A stretch of DNA of 64,000 nt, taken from the NCBI GenBank assembly GCA_964575335.1, contig CAZNPU010000014.1:1-64000 (forward strand), read 5' to 3'. The notes under the pieces were generated by a model that worked only from the letters and a program-made list of their open reading frames with translations, was not told where the DNA came from and ran no database searches. This document shows, one piece after another, positions 53,977 through 62,713 of the stretch. Origin of the DNA: CAZNPU01 sp964575335 (GTDB lineage Bacteria > Planctomycetota > Phycisphaerae > Phycisphaerales > SM1A02). Position numbers and translations under genes: made by a program. Numbering within the stretch: the first letter of the stretch is position 1; the number at the start of each line of letters is the position of its first letter.

Positions 53977-54762
53977 TCATGTCCATACTTTCCATGGCGC
54001 AGCGCCCGATTGCCACAGCGCTTCGAGCTGGTGCTTTTCGCGCAGGGTATCCATGCACTGCCAGAATGAATCGTGCCGATACGCCATGAGCTGGCCGTCG
54101 CGTGCGAGATTCACCATCGGTTCGCGCTCCCAGACAGTGTGATCGCCTTCGATGTAATCGAATACGCCCGGTTCCAGCACGAAAAACGCGCCGTTGATCC
54201 AGCCCTCGGCAGTTTGCGGCTTTTCAGAAAACTCGGCCACCCGATCGCCATCGAAGACAAGATGGCCGTATCGTGCCGGCGGTCTGACGGCGGTGACGGT
54301 GGCGAGCCGGCCATGCGAGCGATGGAACGCCAGCAGCGCGTTGAGATCAATATTGGAAACGCCATCGCCCCACGTGAGCATGAAGGTTGACTCGCCAAGA
54401 TATGGCTGCAGGCGTTTGATGCGCCCGCCGGTTTGCGTTGCGATACCGGTGTCCACGAGGTCGATGCGCCATGCGGGCAAACCCGTATCGCTGCCGACGC
54501 CGTTGTGCCGCTGCACGTGGCCATTGTGCATGTTGATGCTCAGATCGCCGTGCAGATTGCAATAATCGAGCATGTACTTTTTGATGTATTCGCCTTTGTA
54601 GCCCAGCGCGATGCAGAACTCATTGTGGCCGAAATACGAGTAGTGCATCATGATGTGCCAGAGGATCGGCCGACCTCCGATCTCCACCATGGGCTTCGGC
54701 TTGACGGTGGTTTCCTCAGCCAGTCGCGTGCCATATCCGCCAGCAAGAATCGCAACCTTCAT
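53977..54762 (-). CDS. rfbF: Glucose-1-phosphate cytidylyltransferase
   Basis: 261-residue enzyme making CDP-glucose from CTP and glucose-1-phosphate. The nucleotide-binding signature is MKVAILAGGYGTRLAEETTV with KPKPMVEIGGRPILWHIM. Also visible are GYKGEYIKKYMLDYCNLHGD, LTWGDGVSNIDL and NGAFFVLEPGVFDYI. Length matches RfbF. The CDP-glucose 4,6-dehydratase gene (rfbG) is not seen in the window, so the further path is open. Start codon overlaps the next gene's end by 4 bp (ATGA). Confidence 0.95.
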   Translation of the reverse strand: MKVAILAGGYGTRLAEETTVKPKPMVEIGGRPILWHIMMHYSYFGHNEFCIALGYKGEYIKKYMLDYCNLHGDLSINMHNGHVQRHNGVGSDTGLPAWRIDLVDTGIATQTGGRIKRLQPYLGESTFMLTWGDGVSNIDLNALLAFHRSHGRLATVTAVRPPARYGHLVFDGDRVAEFSEKPQTAEGWINGAFFVLEPGVFDYIEGDHTVWEREPMVNLARDGQLMAYRHDSFWQCMDTLREKHQLEALWQSGAAPWKVWT

Positions 54763-56090
54763 CGTGCTTCACCTCCTACGCGGATCGTCGCGTGTGAATG
54801 CGCTGTGTGATGCAGCGCGGCATGTTGTGATGGGGATTCGCCACGCGGCGTGTCTTTGGCCTGCGTGCAGTGTCGCTGCGTAACAGCCTGCTCAAGCAAT
54901 TGCATGATGCGCTGTGCACATTGGCTCCACGACAGCACGGCACGAGCACGCTGAAGCGCAGCGCTGCACATTGCACGGTAGTCGTTCGGCGATTGAATCA
55001 GCGATTCGATGCGATCGGCGTACTCAACAGGCGATGCGTCCAGCGGCATGACCAAGCCGGTGAGATTGTCCAGCACCACCTCGGGCAGACCGCCGGCTGC
55101 GCTGACGATGCTGGGCGTGCCCTGGTGTGCCGCTTCGGCGGGTGCGATGCCGAACGCTTCGGCTTGTGAGGGAAGAATCATCAGATGACTTTGAGCCAGA
55201 ATCTGCTGATGCCGCAGCCGATCGCGCTCATGAGCAAGCTTCAAGCGGCCAACGCATGTGACAGCGCGACTGCGGCAGGCGCGCGATGTAGGCGGGCCAA
55301 CAAAGCTCAACTGCGCGTTCCATCCGCGCTCTCGCAATAACTCCACCACGTCAATGGCAAGGTCCAACCCCTTGCGCACCGGATTGGCGGCAGTGATGCA
55401 CAGCCGAAGACTGCGCCGCGATGGAAGCTCGCGCTCTAGGCCGTTTGTCGAAGATTCATTGGGAAGCACGTTCGCCCCCATCGGAACAACATGCGTCCGT
55501 TCGGCCGGCATGCCATAATCGACGATGGCAGACTGCCGCGCAAGCTCGGTGGCAAAAGCGGCCGCTGCGCTTCGATGCATGGCGGTGCGTTCCAGTTCAT
55601 TGCGCGCGATCTGATAGCCAGCCGATTTGGCCTTGAACTTGGGATACGTGCTGCTGATCAGTTGATAGGTTGTGTCGGTGTAGTAGACGATGGGGATGTC
55701 GGTAAGAAACGCATATAGAAGTTCGCTGCTGAAGCAGGCGACCACCGCGTCCACGCGCGCCGTTTCAACGCGCTGCGCAAGGCTGGCTGATGTGCGTGCT
55801 GCGGCCTGCAGCAGCCGGCGATGCACTTCATCTGACTGCTGAGCGTTCACGCTGGCGTCAAAGCGGCTGCGAATGCGATGAACAAGCGGCAAGGCTGATG
55901 ATGGAATAAGCTGCCGGGCGAGGGATTTGCCCGACTGTTTCCAGTACGACCAGGAGCGCGAGTGCGTTACAGCGGGGCCGATCGTCACCACCTCCGCCAG
56001 CTTCTCCAGTTCGCATCGCATGGAAAACGGAATGCCGGAGTGGTGGTTGAAGTTGTAGGGGTCTTTATTGCACAGGAAGGCGATACGCAT
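54759..56090 (-). CDS. Glycosyltransferase, family 4-like
   Basis: 443 residues, GT-B fold. The C-terminal donor domain has LRLCITAANPVRKGLDLAID, LMILPSQAEAFGIAPAEAAH (the E-x7-E motif) and GTPSIVSAAGGLPEVVLDN. The N-terminal part starts MRIAFLCNKDPYNFNHHSG. It adds one sugar during polymer assembly at the cytoplasmic face. Its stop overlaps the rfbF start. Confidence 0.9.
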   Translation of the reverse strand: MRIAFLCNKDPYNFNHHSGIPFSMRCELEKLAEVVTIGPAVTHSRSWSYWKQSGKSLARQLIPSSALPLVHRIRSRFDASVNAQQSDEVHRRLLQAAARTSASLAQRVETARVDAVVACFSSELLYAFLTDIPIVYYTDTTYQLISSTYPKFKAKSAGYQIARNELERTAMHRSAAAAFATELARQSAIVDYGMPAERTHVVPMGANVLPNESSTNGLERELPSRRSLRLCITAANPVRKGLDLAIDVVELLRERGWNAQLSFVGPPTSRACRSRAVTCVGRLKLAHERDRLRHQQILAQSHLMILPSQAEAFGIAPAEAAHQGTPSIVSAAGGLPEVVLDNLTGLVMPLDASPVEYADRIESLIQSPNDYRAMCSAALQRARAVLSWSQCAQRIMQLLEQAVTQRHCTQAKDTPRGESPSQHAALHHTAHSHATIRVGGEAR

Positions 56091-56109
56091 CGCTTGCGCT
56101 CCTGTCAGT

Positions 56110-57048
56110 TCAAGGCGTGAGGTTGCTCAGAGTGTCATTGCGCTGCGACGGGAGCGGTTGCTGGGTTGTCCTGGCGCGGGCAAACTTGCGGAGCAATGGT
56201 TTGGCGGTCCATGATGTGATCGCAGCCATGCACGCAGCCCGTTCGTGCATGCTCATCGGAACGCGTGTGACGATTGCTGCGCCGTGCGCCAGTCGCGAAA
56301 GAGTCAACCGCATCGGCCATGCTCGCTTGCTCGGATCCCACCAGAGCCAGCGCTGTGATTTGACAGACATGTTGTTGCGACGATAGCAGCCGTTGTACAT
56401 GCGCCAGGAAAACAGACATTCAGGTACAATCACCACGCGGCCCCGCAGCGCCATTTCTGCCAGAAATAGCCGATCCGATCCGCAGTACAGCGGGATCAGG
56501 TTCGTGCGGCTTACCTGCGCACGGCGCATCACGCCCCAGATTGCACTGAAGTCATATGCATCTATCACCGCACGAAACCGCGCCAGCCGCGTTGATGCAG
56601 CAAACGTGCGGTCAAGCGTGAAGCGATCGATCTCATTGCCCTGTTCATCAATGTAGCGAACGTCGGTATGAACCAGGCTCACACTCGGGTCGCGATTGAG
56701 AACATCCACGCATCGGGCGAGATATTCATGTTCCAGCAGATCATCGTGGGCAGCCCATTTGAAATAGCGGCCGCGCGCATGGTGAAAAAGAAAGTTGAAG
56801 TTCCGCCCGGCCCCGATATTGGCAGCGTGACGGAAATAGCGCACGCGCGGATCGCATGCTGCATACGATCGGCAGATCGATTCCGTGTCGTCCGTTGACG
56901 CGTTGTCGGCAATCAGTAGTTCGAAATTGCTGAAACTTTGCGTCAGGATCGATTCAATCGCCTGTGTCACAAGATGACCGCCGTTGTAGACAGGAAGCGC
57001 GATGCTGACACAAGGCGCCAACATATGGCATGAAATGGCGCGAGTCAT
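56110..57048 (-). CDS. Glycosyltransferase, family 2
   Basis: 312 residues, GT-A fold. The N terminus has VSIALPVYNGGHLVTQAIES and NFELLIADNASTDDTESICR, and the DxD-like region is KWAAHDDLLEHEYLARCVDV. No membrane helix is obvious. It overlaps wecB by 4 bp (ATGA at 57045-57048), so they are coupled. Confidence 0.9.
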   Translation of the reverse strand: MTRAISCHMLAPCVSIALPVYNGGHLVTQAIESILTQSFSNFELLIADNASTDDTESICRSYAACDPRVRYFRHAANIGAGRNFNFLFHHARGRYFKWAAHDDLLEHEYLARCVDVLNRDPSVSLVHTDVRYIDEQGNEIDRFTLDRTFAASTRLARFRAVIDAYDFSAIWGVMRRAQVSRTNLIPLYCGSDRLFLAEMALRGRVVIVPECLFSWRMYNGCYRRNNMSVKSQRWLWWDPSKRAWPMRLTLSRLAHGAAIVTRVPMSMHERAACMAAITSWTAKPLLRKFARARTTQQPLPSQRNDTLSNLTP

Positions 57049-58337
57049 GAGATGTCCGTTGTTGGCAAACCAGAGATGCCTTGCTTTTCCAAGAGCGAAG
57101 TCATGTCATGGTCCGCATGACGCGCGTATTTGGCGCGTGCTGCGGACGCTGCAACCGGAGCAGTGCTGCTGTGCAGCGCATGTACGCCGGCGTAAGGCGA
57201 TGCTGCTGCTGCCGCCGACGCCAGCCGCCACCGCGCGGTTCGTTTCCGGATCGGCGCGCGATCAAGCAGAATTTCAATGATGCGTTCGGCGGCTTGACCG
57301 TCCCAGAGTGGCGGACGGACAGCCTGGCGGCGTTCTTTTGCAATTGCACGCTCCGCCGCTGCGACAATAGCCTGCTCATCAGCCCGCACAAGTTCATTGA
57401 AGCCGAACTTCAAGGTGATGGGGCGTTCGGTGTTTTCGCGCACCGTCAGGCACGGCACGCCCAGAACAGCCGCTTCTTCCTGAATGCCGCCGGAATCAGT
57501 CAACACAAGTGCCGCTTCCGACAGCAGCGAGATGAACTCGGGATAGCTCAGCGGCGGGAGCGGGCGAATTCGCTTCTCGCAAAATCGAATGCCGAATTCT
57601 TTGATGCGCTGTTGCGTGCGCGGATGAATGGCAAAGTACACCGGCAGGCGATCGCCCAGAGCCTCCAGGCCGCGAACGATGGGGTAAAGCGTTTGCGGAT
57701 GATCGACATTGGCGGGGCGATGCAGCGTAACCAGAGCGAACCTGCTGCAGGAAATATTGTATTTGCACCGCGTTTCCTTATGAGGCAGTCGCGGCAGTAC
57801 CCAGTCGAGCGTGTCGATCATGACGTTGCCGACGCAGAAAATGCGATCACGATCGATGCCTTCAGCCACCAGATTGTCATCAGCATCGGCTGACGGCGTG
57901 AACAGATACTGCGAAAGCCGATCGGTCAGCACGCGGTTGCGTTCCTCGGGCATCGACCAGTCACGGCTTCGCAGCCCGGCTTCAACATGTGCGATGGGAA
58001 CATCCACGGTGGCCGACGCGAGTGCAGCAGCCAGGGTGGAACTGACATCGCCAACCACAACCGTCACATCCGGCCGCGTTGTTTGCAGCACCGGTTCAAG
58101 TTTCTCCATGATTCGGGCAATCTGCTGCGCCTGTGTGCCGCTGCCGACCTGCAGGTGAACATCCGGCTGCGGCAGCCCCAGCGCGTTGATGAATGAATCC
58201 GACATGGCCTGGTCGAAATGCTGGCCGGTATGAACCAGAATCGTCGAACATCCGGAGCGCTGACAGAGAGCCTTGTACAGCGGTGCGATTTTCATGAAGT
58301 TCGGCCTTGCGCCGAAAACCAACATGCATTTCATCAT
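57045..58337 (-). CDS. wecB: UDP-N-acetylglucosamine 2-epimerase (non-hydrolysing)
   Basis: 430-residue enzyme converting UDP-GlcNAc to UDP-ManNAc. The N terminus is MLVFGARPNFMKIAPLYKAL with VHTGQHFDQAMSDSF. The catalytic acidic and His residues sit in VVVGDVSSTLAAALASATVD, HVEAGLRSRDWSMPEERNRV and LTDSGGIQEEAAVLGVPCLT. A C-terminal tail of about 60 residues beyond the usual end is rich in Ala and Arg and lacks conservation. ManNAc is a substrate suited to the WecG-type transferase encoded nearby. Confidence 0.95.
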   Translation of the reverse strand: MMKCMLVFGARPNFMKIAPLYKALCQRSGCSTILVHTGQHFDQAMSDSFINALGLPQPDVHLQVGSGTQAQQIARIMEKLEPVLQTTRPDVTVVVGDVSSTLAAALASATVDVPIAHVEAGLRSRDWSMPEERNRVLTDRLSQYLFTPSADADDNLVAEGIDRDRIFCVGNVMIDTLDWVLPRLPHKETRCKYNISCSRFALVTLHRPANVDHPQTLYPIVRGLEALGDRLPVYFAIHPRTQQRIKEFGIRFCEKRIRPLPPLSYPEFISLLSEAALVLTDSGGIQEEAAVLGVPCLTVRENTERPITLKFGFNELVRADEQAIVAAAERAIAKERRQAVRPPLWDGQAAERIIEILLDRAPIRKRTARWRLASAAAAASPYAGVHALHSSTAPVAASAARAKYARHADHDMTSLLEKQGISGLPTTDIS

Positions 58338-58515
58338 GTCCTCCTGGCTCTTGACGCCTCACCTGCAGCAGCATGCGACAGACAGCACGCCATCACGCTG
58401 CTGTGGCGAGATCGTTTCGTTCAAGCACAGTTGATGCAGTCAATGTGAAAAGCTGTGTTCGTTTCGACGCGCAGCGTTCATGGCGCGCGAAAACACAGCA
58501 GCGTGTGTCGACACG
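58338..58515. other. 178-bp gap in the polysaccharide cluster
   Basis: The largest interval between the right-hand genes of the cluster apart from 53781-53976. It may contain an internal promoter. No gene is visible. Confidence 0.35.
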
Positions 58516-59838
58516 CTAGAGCGATGACGTCGCTCCAATCGGCACGATTCCCAACCGGGCAAGCTCATTCAGTACAGCGCCGGCTTTGGCTGTCCACGTT
58601 TCATGACGCACACGTTCAATGCGGCGGTCTGCATTTCCTGCTGAGACCAGACAGCGGCGAATCGCTGCGGAAAACGTTTCAGCGTCCGATGCGACCTCCA
58701 CCAAACCCTCATAGCGCGCCAGCTCGCCAAACGGCGTACTCACGACAGGGCGTCCGACAGCGAGATACTCCTTCAACTTCACCGGATTGCACGCTTCAAT
58801 CCAGCGATTGCGGTTCCACGGCATGATCAGCACGTCGCATGCCGCCATGTACGCGGGCACCGATTCATATGGACGTTGGCCCAGTAGATGGACATGGCGA
58901 TGCAGGCACCAGCCGGCGGGCAGTGAGCAGCCGCCCACAATGACAAATGTCAGATCGCTGAGCATTGCAGCAACGCGGTTGAACAGCGCTGCGTCGAATG
59001 TATGAGCGTCCACGCCGCCAACAAAACCGACGCGCGGCCTGGGCAGGTGGCGCATGTCGTGCGGCTCATCGATTTCGCCGCGCCCCGCAGCATGAAATCG
59101 ATCGAAGTCAACGCCATGATCGATCAGCTGCGCATGGCGGCATTGGGGACGTTCCGCGTCGTAGAGCGTTGATGAGCAAAACAGCGTGAGATCAGCCTGC
59201 TGCTTGAGGTGGCGATCGTCCTGTTCGATCAGTTCCCGCGCAACATTGGGAAACTCTTCGTAACGATCGGTGCGCTGATACACCAGCGCAGCGGGCTTGA
59301 GCGCAGTGACAATCTCGGCAGCCGCGGGGCATTCCACCCAGATCAGAGGGCGGCGGATACCTGCGTTGCGTGCTGTGCGCTTGATTTGCATGGGCACAAT
59401 GCGTCGGGCAATACGGCGTCCGGCCCGGCCGGGAATGGTGATGGGGCTGAGAACCCAGAATTGCTTCTCCACGTGAACCGTGCCGCGCCGCCAGCTGTTG
59501 AGTTTGCGCGCTACACGGCGGAAGAACATTGCTCCTTCGCCGAGTCGAGGAGTTCGCACGCCGATGGAGTTGACGTACACAACGGGGACGTGCTGGGCGA
59601 GTTGTCGGCACATCTGCATGTCGTAGTGGCCTCGATTGTGATACCACCAGTCAGCGCCGCCGAAGCAGATGCATCCGTCGAATCGCGTTGCAGCATCAAT
59701 GCTGGCGCTGGTGTCGCATCGCTTCTGACTTGCCGTCCACGAAGCAGTTCCCGAAGAACCATCCACATGAAGATGCTGTTGGTAATGAGGTAGCGTTTCC
59801 ACAATCGTCGAGGCTCCTGCAGGACGCGATACAGCCAT
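58516..59838 (-). CDS. Glycosyltransferase (GT4-like), N terminus uncertain
   Basis: 440 residues from the first ATG. The domain begins CICFGGADWWYHNRGHYDMQ and has the donor-site HVHLLGQRPYESVPAYMAAC, DVLIMPWNRNRWIEACNPVK and LKEYLAVGRPVVSTPFGELA. The pattern resembles transferases that use a nucleotide sugar for a capsule or teichuronic-type polymer. The first about 50 residues overlap the wecG frame by over 300 bp; conservation begins near 59690, so a GTG at 59766 or an undetected frameshift in wecG is possible. Confidence 0.8.
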   Translation of the reverse strand: MAVSRPAGASTIVETLPHYQQHLHVDGSSGTASWTASQKRCDTSASIDAATRFDGCICFGGADWWYHNRGHYDMQMCRQLAQHVPVVYVNSIGVRTPRLGEGAMFFRRVARKLNSWRRGTVHVEKQFWVLSPITIPGRAGRRIARRIVPMQIKRTARNAGIRRPLIWVECPAAAEIVTALKPAALVYQRTDRYEEFPNVARELIEQDDRHLKQQADLTLFCSSTLYDAERPQCRHAQLIDHGVDFDRFHAAGRGEIDEPHDMRHLPRPRVGFVGGVDAHTFDAALFNRVAAMLSDLTFVIVGGCSLPAGWCLHRHVHLLGQRPYESVPAYMAACDVLIMPWNRNRWIEACNPVKLKEYLAVGRPVVSTPFGELARYEGLVEVASDAETFSAAIRRCLVSAGNADRRIERVRHETWTAKAGAVLNELARLGIVPIGATSSL

Positions 59839-60509
59839 TCACACCCGCACCGCTGCCAGAGAAGGGGGGCGCGTTTGACTCGCCCGGCCATGACGTCAAA
59901 CGAACCGCCCACGCCGTGACAGACAGGCACGTTCATCATCGGACCGAACTGAGCGAGAAACTCTTCCTTGTGAGGCGACGTGATGCCCACAAACAGCATG
60001 TCGGGCCTGGCTGAGCGAATCGCCTCCGCTATGGACGGCGCTTCATCGTCTTTGAAGTATCCGTTGCGATAACCGGCAATGCGAAGATGCGGATATCGCG
60101 CTCTGGCGCGGCGCACCACTTCGTCGAGCACAGCCTGTTCTGCGCCGAGAAAAAATACCGAGTAATGCTTCTGGTTGCCCAGCCGCAACAGATGCTCAAA
60201 GAGATCGATGCCGGCCACGCGCTCGGGAAGCGATCTGCGAAGCAATCGACTGGCCCATACCACCGACACGCCGTCCGCCAGCACAAGATCGGCGTCGAGC
60301 ACGGCCTGACGAAGCTGCGCCTGTCGCCGCATGTTCACCAACTTGGCAGCGTTCACCACGCCCACCAGCAGCCGCTCGCGCGTGAGAATTGCCCGCTCGC
60401 ATCGCTCGACAGCCTGCTGGATTGTGGCGGCATGAATCGGTATGCCAAATAAGAGCTTTACTTCCAGCGTGCTTGATGGAGATGCTGCAGTGGTTCCGTT
60501 CGCGTGCAT
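59511..60509 (-). CDS. WecG/TagA/CpsF-family glycosyltransferase
   Basis: 332 residues. Signature elements are VNAAKLVNMRRQAQLRQAVL, LADGVSVVWASRLLRRSLP and FFLGAEQAVLDEVVRRARAR. Near the end come HGVGGSFDVMAGRVKRAPLL and CEWLYRVLQEPRRLWKRYL. Members transfer N-acetylmannosamine or its uronic acid to a lipid-linked sugar, consistent with wecB in the cluster. The family normally ends near 59730; about 70 residues beyond are unconserved and run into the next gene. Confidence 0.88.
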   Translation of the reverse strand: MHANGTTAASPSSTLEVKLLFGIPIHAATIQQAVERCERAILTRERLLVGVVNAAKLVNMRRQAQLRQAVLDADLVLADGVSVVWASRLLRRSLPERVAGIDLFEHLLRLGNQKHYSVFFLGAEQAVLDEVVRRARARYPHLRIAGYRNGYFKDDEAPSIAEAIRSARPDMLFVGITSPHKEEFLAQFGPMMNVPVCHGVGGSFDVMAGRVKRAPLLWQRCGCEWLYRVLQEPRRLWKRYLITNSIFMWMVLRELLRGRQVRSDATPAPALMLQRDSTDASASAALTGGITIEATTTCRCADNSPSTSPLCTSTPSACELLDSAKEQCSSAV

Positions 60510-60515
60510 GTTGGG

Positions 60516-61661
60516 TTACCTCCCCAGCCAGGTGTAAAGGATCCATCCCAGGTGATAGGGACGGCATTCAAAATCCACGACTGTCGGTTGGAACATCCAG
60601 TTCAATGGCTGCAGCGTCAGCCTTGGATGAATTCGATTGGCAACAGCGCGAGAGAAGCGGACTAATTTGCGCACGTCGCTGCGACCGATTTTGCGCCAGA
60701 TCACCGACCGGTCATCGTCAATCAGCGACCGGCCGATTTCCGGTGCGTGCTCCAGCCACGCCAGACCGCGCGCGGTTGCGTCTTTGTGGTTCGTGCCGCC
60801 GGCATCGGCCAACGCCAATAGCGCCATAGGCGCCATGGCATTCTGATGCACGCTGTAGACCGGATATCCCTCGATGACGCTGCCGTGATGAACTTCATAG
60901 TGCCACCACCACTGACCCGCTGCGCCTTGCACCGAGACGATCTGCGCAGCGCATCGGTTCGCAATCGATAAAGCGAATTCATCGCCCGTCGCCCGCGCCA
61001 GCTGCGACAGTGCAAGTATGGGATAGACCTGATCGGCAAAGCATGCGACATGTGATCTGCCCAGCGGCGCGATGAGAGGCGAGGTGTAATGCGGAAACAA
61101 GCCGCCGGCATGGTTGAAGCATTGCACCAGTCGCGCTCGCGCCTGATCGAACAATCGCTGTGTGCAAATATGTTTGTGAGCCGCCAGCAATGCTGAAAGC
61201 ACCCACGCCGCTGCAACTGTTTCGCATGGCTCATATGTGCCATTGAGCTGATCCAACCGTTCGATCGCATACGGCAGATGAGGATGTTCAACTGCAGCGG
61301 CGCACCAGATCAGCAGCGCAAGATCACCCAGGTTATTGGTGTGCTCGATCCTGCTGAGCAGCCGCCCGCAGAACTCCCTGGCGGTTTCGCCGCCGAGAAT
61401 GGCTCGCTGACCTGCTTCGTCAAGCAATGCGACGCCCAGTACAACGATGCAACTGTAGCGCAGGGATTCACCGTGTTGTTGCACGCCGTCGTTGTCGCGC
61501 TTTCTGCAGGTAAAGGTGAATAAGCCGCTGTCTCGCCGATACATTTGAGGCAGTCCGCGCAGCGCAATCGCCAGCACATGCTCGATAATCTGTCGCGCAG
61601 GATTTGGCCATTGAGCAATGTGAGCATGCGAACATGCAGATGTCATCATGGCAGACGTCAC
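60516..61661 (-). CDS. Predicted alpha/alpha-toroid protein of a polysaccharide locus
   Basis: 381 residues, mostly helical, without signal peptide. Motifs with Trp, Tyr and His such as QWWWHYEVHHGSVIEGYPVY and GGLFPHYTSPLIAPLGRSHV suggest a barrel like those of GlcNAc 2-epimerases or uronate lyases, with a central cleft. I cannot name the family. Six bases separate it from wecG. It could act on the repeat unit or on an intermediate. ATG 61646 is an alternative start. Confidence 0.65.
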   Translation of the reverse strand: MTSAMMTSACSHAHIAQWPNPARQIIEHVLAIALRGLPQMYRRDSGLFTFTCRKRDNDGVQQHGESLRYSCIVVLGVALLDEAGQRAILGGETAREFCGRLLSRIEHTNNLGDLALLIWCAAAVEHPHLPYAIERLDQLNGTYEPCETVAAAWVLSALLAAHKHICTQRLFDQARARLVQCFNHAGGLFPHYTSPLIAPLGRSHVACFADQVYPILALSQLARATGDEFALSIANRCAAQIVSVQGAAGQWWWHYEVHHGSVIEGYPVYSVHQNAMAPMALLALADAGGTNHKDATARGLAWLEHAPEIGRSLIDDDRSVIWRKIGRSDVRKLVRFSRAVANRIHPRLTLQPLNWMFQPTVVDFECRPYHLGWILYTWLGR

Positions 61662-61735
61662 AGTTCAGCTCCGGTGGTGGGGGGATGGCGGAAATAACGG
61701 TTCGAAAACTGCGTGTGCAGGCTGTATGTGATGAT

Positions 61736-62713
61736 TCAGATGCGCTGTGTGACTGCAGCGTTGGGTTGAGCCAGTCGCATCTGCAATTCCACAATGGCGT
61801 TGGCAATGCGCTCCTCAGTTTCCAACCTCAGCGGTTTGCTTGGTGCAGGTTCGAATGACTGCGGTACGGAGAATCGCTGCATCAGATTGATTCCGTGACG
61901 GTTCAGGAATGCTGCGATCTTCTGCAGCATGACCTCCGGGTGAGCGCACAAGGACTCGTATCCGATTGTGAGCAGTCGATCCGAACCAAGAAACGCTGCG
62001 TCGGCGTGGATCGTTTCATGCGTGAGCAGCACCTGCGCACAGGCCTGCGTCACCGGGTCGGCGTCGGCGAATTCCCGCCATCGCCGCGGCTTGACCGAAA
62101 TCCACTCCGTGCTGTTGCGGCCGTGATTGCGATGCTGACGCAGCCGCAGAATGGAACGCACGTTGTCAGCAACATTGCGGCGAATCTCGATGAAAACGCA
62201 TCGGGGAAATACGCGATCCAGCACGCGCATGTGAACGCTGTGCATCACGTTTTTGTTAAGGAACGGGCCGTTCAACGATCCGGCAATCGCGTAAGCAGTG
62301 CATCGCATCATGGGCGTGGGAAGGTAGGACGCTGCGGTTTCATCCAGCCAGTGCGCCTGCGGCATCCAGCGGTTCCATATCCATCCGCCTTCGCATGGCG
62401 CGCCCCAGCCGTGAATGGCGCCGTGCGTGCTTGTGTAGTCCCCGCGCCACTTGAGGATCCACGGCCGCGCTGCCTGTGTGGCGGCGGCAGGCGTGAGATA
62501 CAGCCGATGAGCTGCGTTGGAGATATAACCAAACCGAAACCGCGTCACCAGCAGTTCGTACAAAAGCGTTGTCCCTGAGCGCGGCGGCCCGACAATGAAC
62601 ACCGCACCCGGATCAGCATGCTCAGCCCGCTGGAGCAGGCGCGATTCCATCGGCTGCAACAGAGCCATCGTTGCCTGGCGGGGCACAGCCAGAATCCAGT
62701 GTTTGAGCGTCAT
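61736..62713 (-). CDS. Sulfotransferase domain protein
   Basis: 325 residues from the ATG at 62713. The PAPS-binding P-loop is FIVGPPRSGTTLLYELLVTR, and the 3'-phosphate contact region is probably VFIEIRRNVADNVRSILRLR. This suggests sulfate transfer from PAPS to a sugar or lipid; the substrate is not readable. The open frame extends to 63052 but the longer N terminus overlaps the next gene. Start and stop of the two genes overlap (TGATG). Confidence 0.82.
   Translation of the reverse strand: MTLKHWILAVPRQATMALLQPMESRLLQRAEHADPGAVFIVGPPRSGTTLLYELLVTRFRFGYISNAAHRLYLTPAAATQAARPWILKWRGDYTSTHGAIHGWGAPCEGGWIWNRWMPQAHWLDETAASYLPTPMMRCTAYAIAGSLNGPFLNKNVMHSVHMRVLDRVFPRCVFIEIRRNVADNVRSILRLRQHRNHGRNSTEWISVKPRRWREFADADPVTQACAQVLLTHETIHADAAFLGSDRLLTIGYESLCAHPEVMLQKIAAFLNRHGINLMQRFSVPQSFEPAPSKPLRLETEERIANAIVELQMRLAQPNAAVTQRI

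Noticed and set aside
61840..61860. GGTTCGAA motif resembling a tRNA T arm
   Set aside because: It lies inside the sulfotransferase gene with no acceptor stem or anticodon arm around it.
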